The notes beneath the pieces are model-generated. The model made no database searches. It was not told the origin of the DNA and saw nothing but the letters and a program-made list of their open reading frames with translations. DNA of 64,000 bases from CAWGGS01 sp963822095 (GTDB taxonomy: Bacteria; Desulfobacterota; Desulfobulbia; Desulfobulbales; Desulfocapsaceae), in contig CAWGGS010000039.1 of NCBI GenBank assembly GCA_963822095.1, positions 62,001 through 126,000 of the forward strand. The letters are read 5' to 3'. The position numbers were made by a program, and so were the translations under genes. Below, piece after piece: positions 26,654 through 36,207 of the stretch (positions are counted from its first letter, which is position 1; each line of letters opens with the position of its first letter).

Positions 26654-27736
26654 TTACGGTTGATATCGTAACAAAAAGAGAGCCTTCAGGTACTCATTAG
26701 CCTTGATTCGATCAGCTGGCTGAAGGACATCCCAGGATGTTGGATTCACAAAGCGCCTGAGAAATCGTCTTTGGCTGCGACCGATGAGTGGAGTCGGATG
26801 TCCCAAGCGAGGGAGGATTCGCAGGGTCCCGCAGCGAAGAGATCCGACATTCCCCCGTAGACAGGGGTTCAACATCAGAAGGGAGCCAGCTTTTTCAGGG
26901 ACCTGCGGGTCTGAATTTTTACCCAGAAAGGCGATAAAATTGCCTGGGGCTTCATCCTGGGATTCCAGAAGACGCAGCCGCTTTATTTCGGCCCCGACAT
27001 CCTCCCTGGCGTTCGCGTGGATAAAGAAAAGCGGTTTAAGACTCGCGGCGTCAACCAACTCAAGGAACTCATCGACTTGATAGGTATGGACACAGGGGTG
27101 CAGCAGGGCATCGGCAAGTCCCGAGACCGAGGAGGCATCGCAAGAGTCCTGCATAAAGCGGTGAAGACGGGAGCCAGGTTTTGCCCTCGCGAGGAGACGC
27201 TTCAGCTTTTTGGCGTCCTGGATCTTCACCATGCGCAGTGCCCGGCGAATAGCTTCCTCCTGGCGCCGGTTTATACGGTTGTAGAGCATTATCCTTATGA
27301 TTCCTCCCGCTGCCAGCCTGTCTGCCAGAGCTTTCAAACCCGCCAGGGGGTCCTCAAGATGATGAAGTACGCCGTAGGCATCGATCAAACCGAAGGCCCC
27401 CGGCGACTGGGGTTGGCAAAGATCACCGACGTTGAAGGACACGTTGAAGCGTCCATGCAAAAAGCAGTGTAGACGGGCCCGCTGGATGTTGCGTCTTGAG
27501 AGATCAAGGGCAACGATCGGTATTTCGGGGTTGGCCACAGCAAAAGGATAGGGAGAGAAACTACCGCAGCCTGCAATCAGGATTCTTCTTGCCTCAGGCG
27601 GAAGCAGCACCCGGTTGAATCGAGTCCACAGGGCCGAAAGATTTAAGGCATAGGTGTCGCATCGACGGATCGAGGCCGCCAGCGGATAGCAGGGATAAGG
27701 ATATTTATTATAGTGAGCGCGAACGACTTCGGACAT
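26654..27736 (-). CDS. SAM-dependent methyltransferase (class I)
   Basis: A 360-residue cytosolic protein. The opening RAHYNKYPYPCYP is typical of a subgroup of class I methyltransferases; the SAM-binding motif I ILIAGCGSFSPYPFA lies near residue 50, followed by IVALDLSRRNIQRA (motif II acidic end) and GVLHHLEDP (post-I motif). The C-terminal 150 residues have no clear match and include a LLMLNPCLRG segment. The substrate is unknown. ATG at 27736 is preferred: CAGG lies about nine bases upstream and the domain begins at once; the frame is open 25 codons further up. Repeat copy 3 begins 99 bases after its stop codon. Confidence 0.82.
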   Translation of the reverse strand: MSEVVRAHYNKYPYPCYPLAASIRRCDTYALNLSALWTRFNRVLLPPEARRILIAGCGSFSPYPFAVANPEIPIVALDLSRRNIQRARLHCFLHGRFNVSFNVGDLCQPQSPGAFGLIDAYGVLHHLEDPLAGLKALADRLAAGGIIRIMLYNRINRRQEEAIRRALRMVKIQDAKKLKRLLARAKPGSRLHRFMQDSCDASSVSGLADALLHPCVHTYQVDEFLELVDAASLKPLFFIHANAREDVGAEIKRLRLLESQDEAPGNFIAFLGKNSDPQVPEKAGSLLMLNPCLRGNVGSLRCGTLRILPRLGHPTPLIGRSQRRFLRRFVNPTSWDVLQPADRIKANEYLKALFLLRYQP

Positions 27737-27891
27737 GGGATACCTGTAGCAGGTCTCCAAAACTATTGCAAGAACCGCTTTCCAAATCAATCCCTCCAGG
27801 CGAAGGAACACCCATTCGCAGAAATATTATGCACACATCTCCATTATCCGATGGTGCCCAGTAAATCGATAGACATCGGAATGAGAGGGTG

Positions 27892-27924
27892 AAGGAGCAT
27901 ACCGCTTTTCGAGGTATGCTCCTT
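27892..27924 (-). terminator. Hairpin after rubrerythrin gene
   Basis: Perfect 12-base arms AAGGAGCATACC/GGTATGCTCCTT with a 9-base loop, starting just after the rubrerythrin stop codon. The minus-strand side has only a short T/C tract, so it is a modest terminator. Confidence 0.6.
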
Positions 27925-27931
27925 GTATAAA

Positions 27932-28432
27932 TCAGGCAACCGTCACATAGGCAGATTGTTTGGCACCGCATACCGGACACTTCTCCGGAGGATTTCCAAG
28001 TTCGATGTGACCACAGACCGGGCAGAGATAAAAATCGCTCGTAGCCAGATCCTTACCGGCTTTTGCAGCCTCAATGGCTTTTTTGTACAACTCGGCATGG
28101 ACGGCCTCGGCCTTGACCGCAAAGGTAAACATTGTCTTTGCCTTGTGACCGTCAGCCTTGGCCTGCTCGACCATGGGTGGATACATCGTCGTGAATTCAA
28201 AAGTTTCACCGTCAATTGCAGCCTGCAGATTGTCAACGGTAGATCCTACATGGTCCAAGGCTTTCAGGTGCCCTTCGGCGTGAATCCGTTCCGCCTCGGC
28301 GGTTGTTTTAAAAAGCTTGGCAATGTTGGCAAGACCTTCTTTCTCGGCCATCTTGGCAAAGGCACGGTATTTCTGGTTCGCCTGGCTCTCACCGGCAAAG
28401 GCTTCCTGCAAATTTTCGGTTGTTGTTGACAT
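27932..28432 (-). CDS. rbr: Rubrerythrin
   Basis: A 166-residue peroxide-reducing diiron protein of anaerobes. The ferritin-like domain has the expected ligands (AGESQANQKY, AEAERIHAEGH, then VKAEAVHAELY). The C-terminal rubredoxin-like domain has the two knuckles CPVCGH and CPVCGAK that bind the Fe(SCys)4 centre. The length suits the compact rubrerythrin type. AGGAGG lies just upstream of the ATG. A Fur-family gene lies 404 bases upstream on the same strand; in related bacteria rubrerythrin is commonly under PerR control, so regulation by that neighbour is plausible. A strong hairpin follows the gene. Confidence 0.95.
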   Translation of the reverse strand: MSTTTENLQEAFAGESQANQKYRAFAKMAEKEGLANIAKLFKTTAEAERIHAEGHLKALDHVGSTVDNLQAAIDGETFEFTTMYPPMVEQAKADGHKAKTMFTFAVKAEAVHAELYKKAIEAAKAGKDLATSDFYLCPVCGHIELGNPPEKCPVCGAKQSAYVTVA

Positions 28433-28835
28433 ACGTTCCTCCTAATAAAGTTATGAGTAATGGAATCAAAAAATTTTGCATTCCCAACCCGCATGGCCAC
28501 CTTGGTTTCGGCCACATCCACAGCATGGAAAAAACAGCGAGAAGAGCATACGGTAACTACTATTCTCTTAGTAAATCATTATGAAATGACAAAGGCAAGC
28601 CGTCTTGACCACCGACTGAAAGATTGAAGAACGTGTTACCTGAAAATCCGCATAGAACTAGAACTACACATCCAGACTCAGGTTAAACGCATCAACCGCC
28701 TTTTCGCCACCATCAAAACGACATCGGCACCCATTGTAAACATAACTTCAGAAGAAGGCAATAGGAAAAATTATTATTACTATCTAGAGCGTTATTGGCT
28801 TGCTCATCACCCATCACTCCCTCATGTTCACAGAC
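28433..28835. other. Intergenic region upstream of rubrerythrin
   Basis: 403 bases with no gene. A weak Fur/PerR-like half match (AATCATTATGA near 28577) is present but not convincing. The rubrerythrin promoter should lie here but was not resolved. Confidence 0.5.
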
Positions 28836-29264
28836 TCAAACACAATCTGGACAGAGACCGAAAAATTCGAGGTGATGACCTTCGACCGGAAAACCCGTCT
28901 GTCTGGCAATGAGTTTTTCAAGGACAGAGAGGTCGCAATCACTGCACTCCACCACCTTGGAACACAACCTGCAGACAAGCATATGGGAATGCCCCGGTCT
29001 GGTTGCGACAAAACAATGTTCCCCGCTTTGGTCATGCACCCATTTCAGGCAACCGATCTCCTGAAGGGCTTTAATTGTTCTGTAGACGGTTGCCTGGCCG
29101 ATATTTTTCCGGGTCAGGAGGACGATGGCGGAAGAGATGGTCAGCCCTGCGGGATTTTTCTCGAAGAGTCGCCATACAGTTTCACGCTGCGGGGTTAACC
29201 GCAACCCCATTCTGTTGAACTGCTCTCTCAACTCATTTTTAGGCAAAACCGTGTCAATATTCAT
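28836..29264 (-). CDS. Fur-family metalloregulator, PerR-like
   Basis: A 142-residue repressor. The N-terminal winged helix (about 10-85) has RLTPQRETVWRLF and the recognition helix region NIGQATVYRTIKAL. The C-terminal domain has the metal-site motif HSHMLVC and two CxxC pairs (CRLC and CPDC) for structural zinc. The sequence alone does not settle Fur, PerR or Zur; nearness to rubrerythrin favours PerR. ATG at 29264 is used; TTG at 29273 is possible. An inverted repeat TATCA-4-TGATA (29278-29291) lies 14 bases before the start, which suggests autoregulation. Confidence 0.87.
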   Translation of the reverse strand: MNIDTVLPKNELREQFNRMGLRLTPQRETVWRLFEKNPAGLTISSAIVLLTRKNIGQATVYRTIKALQEIGCLKWVHDQSGEHCFVATRPGHSHMLVCRLCSKVVECSDCDLSVLEKLIARQTGFPVEGHHLEFFGLCPDCV

Positions 29265-29277
29265 AATTGACAATACT

Positions 29278-29291
29278 TATCAATAATGATA
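29278..29291 (-). promoter_or_regulatory. Fur/PerR-like operator
   Basis: TATCAATAATGATA is a 5-4-5 inverted repeat close to the core of the Fur/PerR box. It lies directly ahead of the regulator gene, the usual place for an autoregulatory site. Confidence 0.55.
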
Positions 29292-29520
29292 GCCTTATTT
29301 TTCATCTGTAACTATGCGATACTACGAAAACAATAGCATATCTTTATAACATTTTTCATTTAGAGGATGCAATGGTGAACCGGTCAAAAGGGTAATTCGG
29401 CACCCAATATCAGCCAGAAGATCCTAAAAATAAGACTAGCCGGCAAAGTGGCCAGACCCCCTGCCAGGATGTTCCCCTGAAAGATCTGCCTCCATCGAAC
29501 CCCATCCCTCCAATCGTCCG

Positions 29521-30927
29521 TCATGCCGGCATCTTCCCCTCCTTTTTAGGCAGGGTCACGACCACCCGCGTCCAGGTTCCCGCATCGCTCTCAAGACCTA
29601 CCGTCCCCTCATGCAGCTCGATGATCCGCTTGACTATGGCAAGCCCCAGGCCCGAGCCACCATGACGGTGTGACCGGGACGCCTCAACCCGATAAAACCG
29701 GTCGAAGACTTTCTGGAATTTGTCCTCTGGAACACCAGGTCCTGAATTGGTGACTGTAATTCGGATCTTTTCTTCCAGGGCATCGCCTTGTACCTCGACC
29801 CAACCTCCATACACATTATACTTCAAGGCATTATCGATGATATTGGAAAAGGCTCGGTTCAGCCTCTCCTCGTCTCCATGGATAAGAAGACCGGGAGCAA
29901 GTGCGTCTTTTATCCCAATGTCTTTTGTCTCGGCCAGGAAACGATAATCCTCCAAAAGGGCCTCCAGCACAGACGCAACATTCACCGGCTTCACGGCAAT
30001 GGTGCTCTCAATCTCGAGAGACGACAGGTCCAGAAGGTTTTTCACCAGCCTTTCCATGCGCAGTACCTGTCCAGTCATCCGGCCAATGTCTCTGGCCTGA
30101 GGTCCAGAGGGGTCTTCCCCATACTGCGATCGCATTTCATCCACTGACAGCCGCATCATGGTTAAAGGCGTTTTCAGTTCGTGGGAGGCATCGGCAATTA
30201 ACCGTCTCTGTTGCATAAAGGCACGCTGCAACCGATTGAAGACCTGGTTCAATGTTTCGGCCAAGGCATTGAACTCATCACGCCGGCCGGTTACCGGAAT
30301 CCGCAGATCGAGATGTCTTTCCGAGATATCCCGGGCCTGGTCGCCTATAATCTTCACCGGTTTCAGGATTAGACCGGCAACAAAATAGCTTGTACCCAAA
30401 AGCAAGAGCACTGAAAATATCAGGCCGCCGATAATCCCGACAAAGGTCTCCCTGAGCTCTTCTTCCAACCTCTCCATCGGGCGGCCCACCGTCACGAAAA
30501 AGGTTTTTCCGTTATAGGAAATTTTCTCCTTTCTTACCCTGAAGGTGATATCACGCTCCTTTTCCCGGCCCAGATAGATTTTATCTCTTGAAATATCGAG
30601 GCTCACAGTGATACCGGTACCAGGGGCAGGCTCAGGAATCTCCACCAACCTTGCCAGATCGGATGTGTAGATAAGCTTGTCTCTATCTTTCTCCCAAACC
30701 TTTAGCCAGTAGCGTTTGTCACCGATTAAAAATGGCGCATCCAGTTGAGCGCTTTTTTCTTTCTCGTAGACGATATGGACGGCCCTGCGGGCCATGGTCC
30801 CAAGGTCGGAATCCATAATCCGAAACGGCTGCTCCAGCAGCTCGCGCACAATAAAACAGGAAAAGACCAAACTGGCGGCAAAGCCTGTTATCGTAATCAG
30901 AAGAGAGATCTTCCACCGAATGGTCAT
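29521..30927 (-). CDS. Sensor histidine kinase (HAMP type)
   Basis: A 468-residue inner-membrane kinase. TM1 lies at about 9-30, a periplasmic domain at about 35-165, TM2 at about 165-187, and HAMP at about 188-240. HisKA has phospho-acceptor His249 in DASHELKTPLTMM. The ATPase domain shows NIIDNALKY, NSGPGVPE and GGSGLGLAIVKRI. This is the layout of CusS/PcoS-like and other OmpR-linked kinases. It overlaps the response regulator by four bases and is the last gene of the efflux operon, so the pump is its likely regulatory target. The signal is unknown; no obvious metal-binding His/Met cluster is seen in the periplasmic part. Confidence 0.92.
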   Translation of the reverse strand: MTIRWKISLLITITGFAASLVFSCFIVRELLEQPFRIMDSDLGTMARRAVHIVYEKEKSAQLDAPFLIGDKRYWLKVWEKDRDKLIYTSDLARLVEIPEPAPGTGITVSLDISRDKIYLGREKERDITFRVRKEKISYNGKTFFVTVGRPMERLEEELRETFVGIIGGLIFSVLLLLGTSYFVAGLILKPVKIIGDQARDISERHLDLRIPVTGRRDEFNALAETLNQVFNRLQRAFMQQRRLIADASHELKTPLTMMRLSVDEMRSQYGEDPSGPQARDIGRMTGQVLRMERLVKNLLDLSSLEIESTIAVKPVNVASVLEALLEDYRFLAETKDIGIKDALAPGLLIHGDEERLNRAFSNIIDNALKYNVYGGWVEVQGDALEEKIRITVTNSGPGVPEDKFQKVFDRFYRVEASRSHRHGGSGLGLAIVKRIIELHEGTVGLESDAGTWTRVVVTLPKKEGKMPA

Positions 30928-31607
30928 TCGGACATATCCTTGATAATATAGCCGACACCGCGCAATGTGCGGATAATGTTGCCGCGACCGGTATCTCCGA
31001 TCTTGCGCCGCAGGTTCTTTATATGAACATCCATGAAGTTGGACATGCTGAAGGGGTCGAAGGCGTCCCCCCAGACATGCTCGGCCAGACTGAATCGCGA
31101 CACGGCCCTGTCTTTATTATAGAGGAGAAATTCGAGAAGAGAAAACTCCCTGGCTGTAAGATCCAGGGATATTCCTCCTTTGGTCACCTCACGTGTCACA
31201 GTGTCGAGTCGCAAATCGCCTGTCTGCAGCACAGTATTGGTCTGCCCTCCCGTTCGTCGAAACAAAGCTCTGGCACGGGCCAACAACTCGTCGAGAGAGA
31301 AGGGCTTGGCAAGATAATCATCCGCCCCCAGATCAAGCCCTTTTATTCTATCTCCAGTCTCGCCTCTGGCAGTGAGCATCAGAACGGGGGTGGATACACC
31401 TGAACGTCGAATGCCCCGCAGGACGGAAAACCCGTCCTGCTTGGGCAACATGACATCAAGGATAATCAGGTCAAAGGGCATATCAAACAGCTTCTCCAGA
31501 GCCTCATCGCCATCCATCGCGGTCTCCACCATATAGCGCTGACCCTCAAAGGCGCGTTTGAGCTGGTCCAGCAAGGCTTTCTCGTCATCGACGATGAGGA
31601 TCTTCAT
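30924..31607 (-). CDS. OmpR-family response regulator
   Basis: A 227-residue DNA-binding regulator. The receiver has phospho-acceptor Asp51 in LIILDVMLPKQDG, the acidic pair DDE near the N-terminus and the conserved Lys in LAKPFSLDE. The winged-helix output includes LTAREFSLLEFLLYNK and RRKIGDTGRGNIIRTLRGVGY. Its stop overlaps the kinase start (ATGA) and its start overlaps the end of the YkgJ-like gene. Similar pairs (CusRS type) control adjacent RND pumps, which is the inferred role here. Confidence 0.94.
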   Translation of the reverse strand: MKILIVDDEKALLDQLKRAFEGQRYMVETAMDGDEALEKLFDMPFDLIILDVMLPKQDGFSVLRGIRRSGVSTPVLMLTARGETGDRIKGLDLGADDYLAKPFSLDELLARARALFRRTGGQTNTVLQTGDLRLDTVTREVTKGGISLDLTAREFSLLEFLLYNKDRAVSRFSLAEHVWGDAFDPFSMSNFMDVHIKNLRRKIGDTGRGNIIRTLRGVGYIIKDMSE

Positions 31608-32083
31608 TTTATCGGTACCCGACAGCTTGACTCATTGACACAATTTTTCATAGGGAGGTCTCGATACGTCTTCATTAGTCCTCTCCCCTTATCTTTACTC
31701 TCAAAAAAATACCCGCATTGAACGCCGCATAGCCGCATCTCTTGAATATCCCGGCCATCTATCGGGAAGGCCTTACAGGATTGGGGCCTACATTTACCGT
31801 AAACGAGACAGGATCCTTGCCTTGTCAACATCGGGCAGGTGCATACAAGATTACAGCAGGCGCCACATCGATGGCAAGTACCTTTACGGACGGACCCTTG
31901 CCGTTCAACATGTCTCTTTCTAAAATGAACAAGCAAAAAACGCCTTGCCTTGTCTGAAACAGCGGATACAAAACGGGTGTTCTGAAATGTGAAAAAGAGT
32001 GTGAGAAAGAGAAGATAGGCAAATGTGTCCCAACCGGAAACCCAGTAGAACCATCTCTTTCTGACACGACTGATTATCTGCAT
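31604..32083 (-). CDS. Cysteine-cluster protein, YkgJ-like, with N-terminal hydrophobic segment
   Basis: A 159-residue protein. A hydrophobic stretch (about 18-36) is followed by a basic linker and a cluster beginning CHRCGACCNLVCTCP, with more cysteines later (CLVYGKCRPQSC, CGVQC). This C-x2-C-x2-CC pattern is that of the zinc/iron-chelating YkgJ family. Placement between an RND pump and its two-component system, with a 4-base overlap to the regulator, suggests a metal- or redox-related part in the same response. No established function exists for the family. Confidence 0.7.
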   Translation of the reverse strand: MQIISRVRKRWFYWVSGWDTFAYLLFLTLFFTFQNTRFVSAVSDKARRFLLVHFRKRHVERQGSVRKGTCHRCGACCNLVCTCPMLTRQGSCLVYGKCRPQSCKAFPIDGRDIQEMRLCGVQCGYFFESKDKGRGLMKTYRDLPMKNCVNESSCRVPIK

Positions 32084-32112
32084 ACGCTCTCCTTGGAAAA
32101 AATCCCACTCCT

Positions 32113-35100
32113 CTATCTTTTCTTGCCGTTGATGCGGGCCAGAGTCCGATATGTCAGAGGCATCACAATGATGACCAGGGGTACCTGCGCCAGCAGGCCG
32201 GAAATAATCGCCACCGCCAGAGGCTGCTGCATCTGCGAACCCTGCCCAATGGCCAGCGCCAACGGCATCAGGGCAAAGATGGCGGCCAGGGTGGTCATCA
32301 CTATGGGGCGCATCCTATTAACCCCGGCCTGCACAAGGGCTTGGCCCTTGTCAATCCCCCTGCCAATGAGCTCGTGGTATTCGGAAAAGTAGAAGATCGA
32401 CACCTCGGTGACGATGCCCACAATCATCGTCATGCCCATCATTGCCGTGATATTGAGCTCAATACCGCTGACCCATAGGCCGATAAAGACTGCTCCCGTA
32501 GCCAGAATTGGCGTGGCCATGATAGAGAAGGCGGCGGCAAAATCCTCGTAGAGAAAGAGCAAGAGCAGGAAAACCAAGCCCAGAGCAGCGGCAAAAACCG
32601 CGATGAGACCCCGGAAAGCGATCTGCTGCTGTTTATACAACCCGCCAAGTTCAAAATAGACTGATTGGGGGAGCAGGCCCTTTTGGGCCAGCACCTTTTT
32701 CACATCACGGATGGTTGAGCCCATATCACGGCCGCTTATCCGGCCGGTCACAGCAATCATGCGTTTGAGGTCTTCCCGGGTGATCTGTGGTTGACCTGTG
32801 ACCTTATCAAAACGAGCGATCCGTCTCAACGGAAACAGGTGCCCGTCGGGAGCCCGCAGTTGCATGTTTTCGAGATCGGCAGGACTTTGTCGAACCTGAG
32901 CCGGGGTCCAGACCCGAACGCCCACCAGCTTGACCCCCTCCTGTACCCGGGTAGTAACAATACCGCTCATCCAGGCTTGCAGCTGCTTGGTCACGCTGGC
33001 CGGATCGACTCCTTCCAGAGCGGCTTTTTCCCGGTTGACACGGATGGTAAGGGCATCGCCCGCCAATACAATACCATCTTTCACATCCACCACTCCGGGG
33101 ATACCTTTTATAGCAGCCGCCACCCGTGGGGCGACCTTCATCAGTTCCTGATAATCATCACCATAGAGCTTCACCTCGATGGGCTGAGGTACTGCTGTAA
33201 GATCACCGATCAGGTCTTCCATCAAGAGGACCAGGTCAGTATCCAGCCCCGGCACCTTCTGGTGAATCTGCCTGCGAATCCGATCCATGACCTGATCGAT
33301 CGGAGGTCGCGGCAGAGGTTTGAGCCTGACAAAGAAATCTCCTTCGTTGGACTGGTTCAGGCTGCCGCCCAAGCCGCCTCCGGTACGTTTCGAGTAGGTC
33401 GCAACCGCCGGGTCGGCCTTAAGGATGTCTTCAATTTGACCAACCAAACGGTCGGTCTCGGCAAGCGACGTCCCCGGAGGTGACAGGAAATCAAGGACAA
33501 AGCCACCCTCATCCATATGGGGCATAAAGCCGGAGCCCACCTGCTTATAGGCGAAAAAAATGAGAACAAATAAGGGGATAAGCACGGTCAGGATCAATGC
33601 GGGTCGACGCATCAGGTGTCGCATCAATCTCTGGTAGCTCCGCTGTATACGTCCGAAGACTGGGCCACTGTCTTCTTTTTCGGCATCTTTTTGGGTGAGC
33701 AGGTGTTCCGCCAGAAGCGGCACCGCCAGCCAGGCCAGCAGAAAGGACACCATCAGGGAACTGGCCATGGTCAGCGACAAGGCCTTGAAGAAAGAGCCGG
33801 TCACCCCGGTCAAAAAAGCCAATGGAACGAAGATGATTACGGTGGCCATGGAAGAGCCGGCAAGCGGCCGGGTAAATTCGATGGCTGCCTCACGAATTGC
33901 GAGAATACACTCACCGTTTTCTGTCTTTCTTTCCCGCAGACGGCGAACAATGTGCTCAATCATGACGATGGAATCGTCCACAATCAGGGCCACCGCCGCC
34001 GCCATGCCGCCAAGCGTCATGATGTTGAAGCTGTCTCCGAGCACATCCAGTAGAAGCACCGTGGTAGCCAGCGCCGCCGGAACGGTCATCATCGCCACCA
34101 GCGTAATCTTCACGCTGCGAAGAAAAATGAACAGTACCAAGGCCGCCAGCAACACGCCGATCAGGATGGCATCACGGACACTAGCGGCGGCCGCAACCAC
34201 CAACCGGCTCTGATCATACCAGTTGGCAATATGCAGGCCCTTGGGCAACTTGTCATGGTATGCAGCCAAACGGGAGTGGATATCATCGACGATCTGCACA
34301 GTATTGGCATCAGGCTGCTGATAGACCATCACCAAAGCCGCCTGCTTGCCGTCCGCCGACACCTTCAGCCACTCAGGTTTCTCGGAGGCGTAGACGCGGG
34401 CGATATCATTGAGACGTACAAGGCCGTTTGCACCGCTGCGCAGGATGGTGTTGCGGATATCGGTAAGGCTGTGAATGCGGGTATCCGCCATTGTAAGATA
34501 GAGTTTATAATGATCCTCGAGCCGCCCCACAGCCTGCAGGACGTTGGCGGCGCTGAGCGCCTTGGTCACATCCGAGAAGCTCAGGCCGTAGGCGGCAAGC
34601 TTCACCGGATCCACCTCGACCCGATACTCCGACTCTTTTCCACCCATAACCCGCACCCGGGCAACCCCTTTTATCGATGACAGAAGCGGCAACAACTGCT
34701 GAACACCGATATCGTGCAGCTCAGTCTGAGAAAGAGTCGAGGATGTCAGACTATAGGCGGCCATCGGGAAGACGGTCGGATCCATCCGGCGCACCAGGAA
34801 GGTAGTCCCGGCAGGCAGGTCGGAAAGGATCTGATTCACGGCTGACTGGACCTGCAAAAGCGCCGCGCCCATATCGCTGCCCCAAACAAAGTTTACCGAT
34901 ATCTCGGCACTGCCGCGGCTCGTCGTGGACCTGATGGAGGCAACACCTGGAACAGGCCTCACCGCCTGCTCGATCTTGCGCGTCACCGCAATGACCATCT
35001 GATCGGCCGGCTGGTCGCCGGTATCCACGTTGATAGCGATGCGCGGAAAATTAACATGGGGGAAAAGGGCCACAGGCAGGTGAAAGGCGGTCAGAACCCC

Positions 35101-35172
35101 AGCCACAGCGAAGAGCAGAAAGAGCGACAGGATGGAGCGGCGGTGCGCGGCCGCCCAGTGAGCAATATCCAT
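32113..35172 (-). CDS. RND-family inner-membrane efflux transporter
   Basis: A 1019-residue proton-driven pump subunit with the usual twelve TM layout and two large periplasmic loops: an N-terminal helix (about 12-30), then GVASIRSTTSRGSAEI of the porter region, and the TM4 acidic motif ALIVDDSIVMIE (paired Asp) needed for proton relay. The length is standard. The TM4 motif is not the heavy-metal type DFGxxVDGAVVMxEN, so a metal substrate is not implied by the protein itself. It starts immediately after the adaptor gene stop (TAAATG) and forms a tripartite pump with it and the TolC-like gene. Confidence 0.93.
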   Translation of the reverse strand: MDIAHWAAAHRRSILSLFLLFAVAGVLTAFHLPVALFPHVNFPRIAINVDTGDQPADQMVIAVTRKIEQAVRPVPGVASIRSTTSRGSAEISVNFVWGSDMGAALLQVQSAVNQILSDLPAGTTFLVRRMDPTVFPMAAYSLTSSTLSQTELHDIGVQQLLPLLSSIKGVARVRVMGGKESEYRVEVDPVKLAAYGLSFSDVTKALSAANVLQAVGRLEDHYKLYLTMADTRIHSLTDIRNTILRSGANGLVRLNDIARVYASEKPEWLKVSADGKQAALVMVYQQPDANTVQIVDDIHSRLAAYHDKLPKGLHIANWYDQSRLVVAAAASVRDAILIGVLLAALVLFIFLRSVKITLVAMMTVPAALATTVLLLDVLGDSFNIMTLGGMAAAVALIVDDSIVMIEHIVRRLRERKTENGECILAIREAAIEFTRPLAGSSMATVIIFVPLAFLTGVTGSFFKALSLTMASSLMVSFLLAWLAVPLLAEHLLTQKDAEKEDSGPVFGRIQRSYQRLMRHLMRRPALILTVLIPLFVLIFFAYKQVGSGFMPHMDEGGFVLDFLSPPGTSLAETDRLVGQIEDILKADPAVATYSKRTGGGLGGSLNQSNEGDFFVRLKPLPRPPIDQVMDRIRRQIHQKVPGLDTDLVLLMEDLIGDLTAVPQPIEVKLYGDDYQELMKVAPRVAAAIKGIPGVVDVKDGIVLAGDALTIRVNREKAALEGVDPASVTKQLQAWMSGIVTTRVQEGVKLVGVRVWTPAQVRQSPADLENMQLRAPDGHLFPLRRIARFDKVTGQPQITREDLKRMIAVTGRISGRDMGSTIRDVKKVLAQKGLLPQSVYFELGGLYKQQQIAFRGLIAVFAAALGLVFLLLLFLYEDFAAAFSIMATPILATGAVFIGLWVSGIELNITAMMGMTMIVGIVTEVSIFYFSEYHELIGRGIDKGQALVQAGVNRMRPIVMTTLAAIFALMPLALAIGQGSQMQQPLAVAIISGLLAQVPLVIIVMPLTYRTLARINGKKR

Positions 35173-36207
35173 TTATTTTCCCTCCCGAACAGACATGCCA
35201 TCCAAAAGTTCGTAATTTCCGACGCTGACCACTTTGTCACCCGCTTTCAGTCCATCTTTAATCTCAATCCACTGATCGCTTGAAAGCCCGGTGGTCACGT
35301 TGACGCGCCTGGCCAAACCGTGGACGACCAGAAACACATACGTCCCCTGTTGATCCTGCAGAACCGCGCTGCGGGGAACAGTCAACCCGGTATGGACATT
35401 GAGCGGAATCTCGGCCGTGAGGTGACTGCCGAGCACCAGATGATCAGTCCGATCTTCCGGGATGGGGACAAGCGCATCTACCAGGTGGGTTGCGGGATTA
35501 ATCATGGCGTGGATTTCTCGCAACCTGCTTTGGACCTTGTAATCAGGCACGAATACCGATCTGAGCATAACAGGAGTGCCGGGTTTGAGAAAACGGATAT
35601 CCTCCGGTTCGACCCCGAGAAGCGCCACCAAACGGTTACCCGTAGCAATTGCCAAAGCCGCTGTCCCGGCTTGGACCCGATCACCTTGTTTCACTTTCAG
35701 CTCGGTAACAATACCGTCAGTGGGAGCAGTCACCTTTTCCTGGCTCCTGTTCTGTTTCTGGGCCTCCAGTGCCTGCAGGCCTGCACGGGCATCTGAAAGG
35801 GACTTGCGTGCGGCATCCACCTGGGATTTTACGGCAAGTTGCTCATTGAACAAACGTTGCCGGCGATCCAGTTCACGCTGTGCGTAGTCCACCGCACTCC
35901 GTGCCTCAAGATACTGCCTGTAGGCATCCGGGGATATGGCCAGTCGAAATAGCGCCTCACCGCGTTTCACCCGCTGACCGAGCCGCGCCGCCACACGGGT
36001 AATCAGACCGGCATGGGGCAAGGAAATGGTCAGCACCGCATCCGGGTCAGCCCAAACCTGCCCGTATACCGTCAAGGTTTCACTGACAGGCCGTTGCACA
36101 ACACTGCTTTCTTTTACCAGTACAGTAGGCTCCTGCGCCTCTACCGTCAGACCGGTCATTACCGACACCAGGAAGGCCACGGTAATAATCATTACTTTTT
36201 GCATCAT
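35173..36207 (-). CDS. RND periplasmic adaptor (membrane fusion protein)
   Basis: A 344-residue exported adaptor. It has a signal peptide (about 1-24), a barrel-sandwich half (PHAGLITRVAARLGQRVKRGEALF), a coiled-coil hairpin (about 105-160, rich in Arg/Gln/Ala), the second lipoyl half (VTAPTDGIVTELKVKQGDRVQAG), then a beta-barrel and membrane-proximal domain. It bridges the RND pump and the outer-membrane channel. The gene overlaps the TolC-family gene stop by four bases and abuts the RND gene. No His/Met-rich metal site is seen. Confidence 0.92.
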   Translation of the reverse strand: MMQKVMIITVAFLVSVMTGLTVEAQEPTVLVKESSVVQRPVSETLTVYGQVWADPDAVLTISLPHAGLITRVAARLGQRVKRGEALFRLAISPDAYRQYLEARSAVDYAQRELDRRQRLFNEQLAVKSQVDAARKSLSDARAGLQALEAQKQNRSQEKVTAPTDGIVTELKVKQGDRVQAGTAALAIATGNRLVALLGVEPEDIRFLKPGTPVMLRSVFVPDYKVQSRLREIHAMINPATHLVDALVPIPEDRTDHLVLGSHLTAEIPLNVHTGLTVPRSAVLQDQQGTYVFLVVHGLARRVNVTTGLSSDQWIEIKDGLKAGDKVVSVGNYELLDGMSVREGK

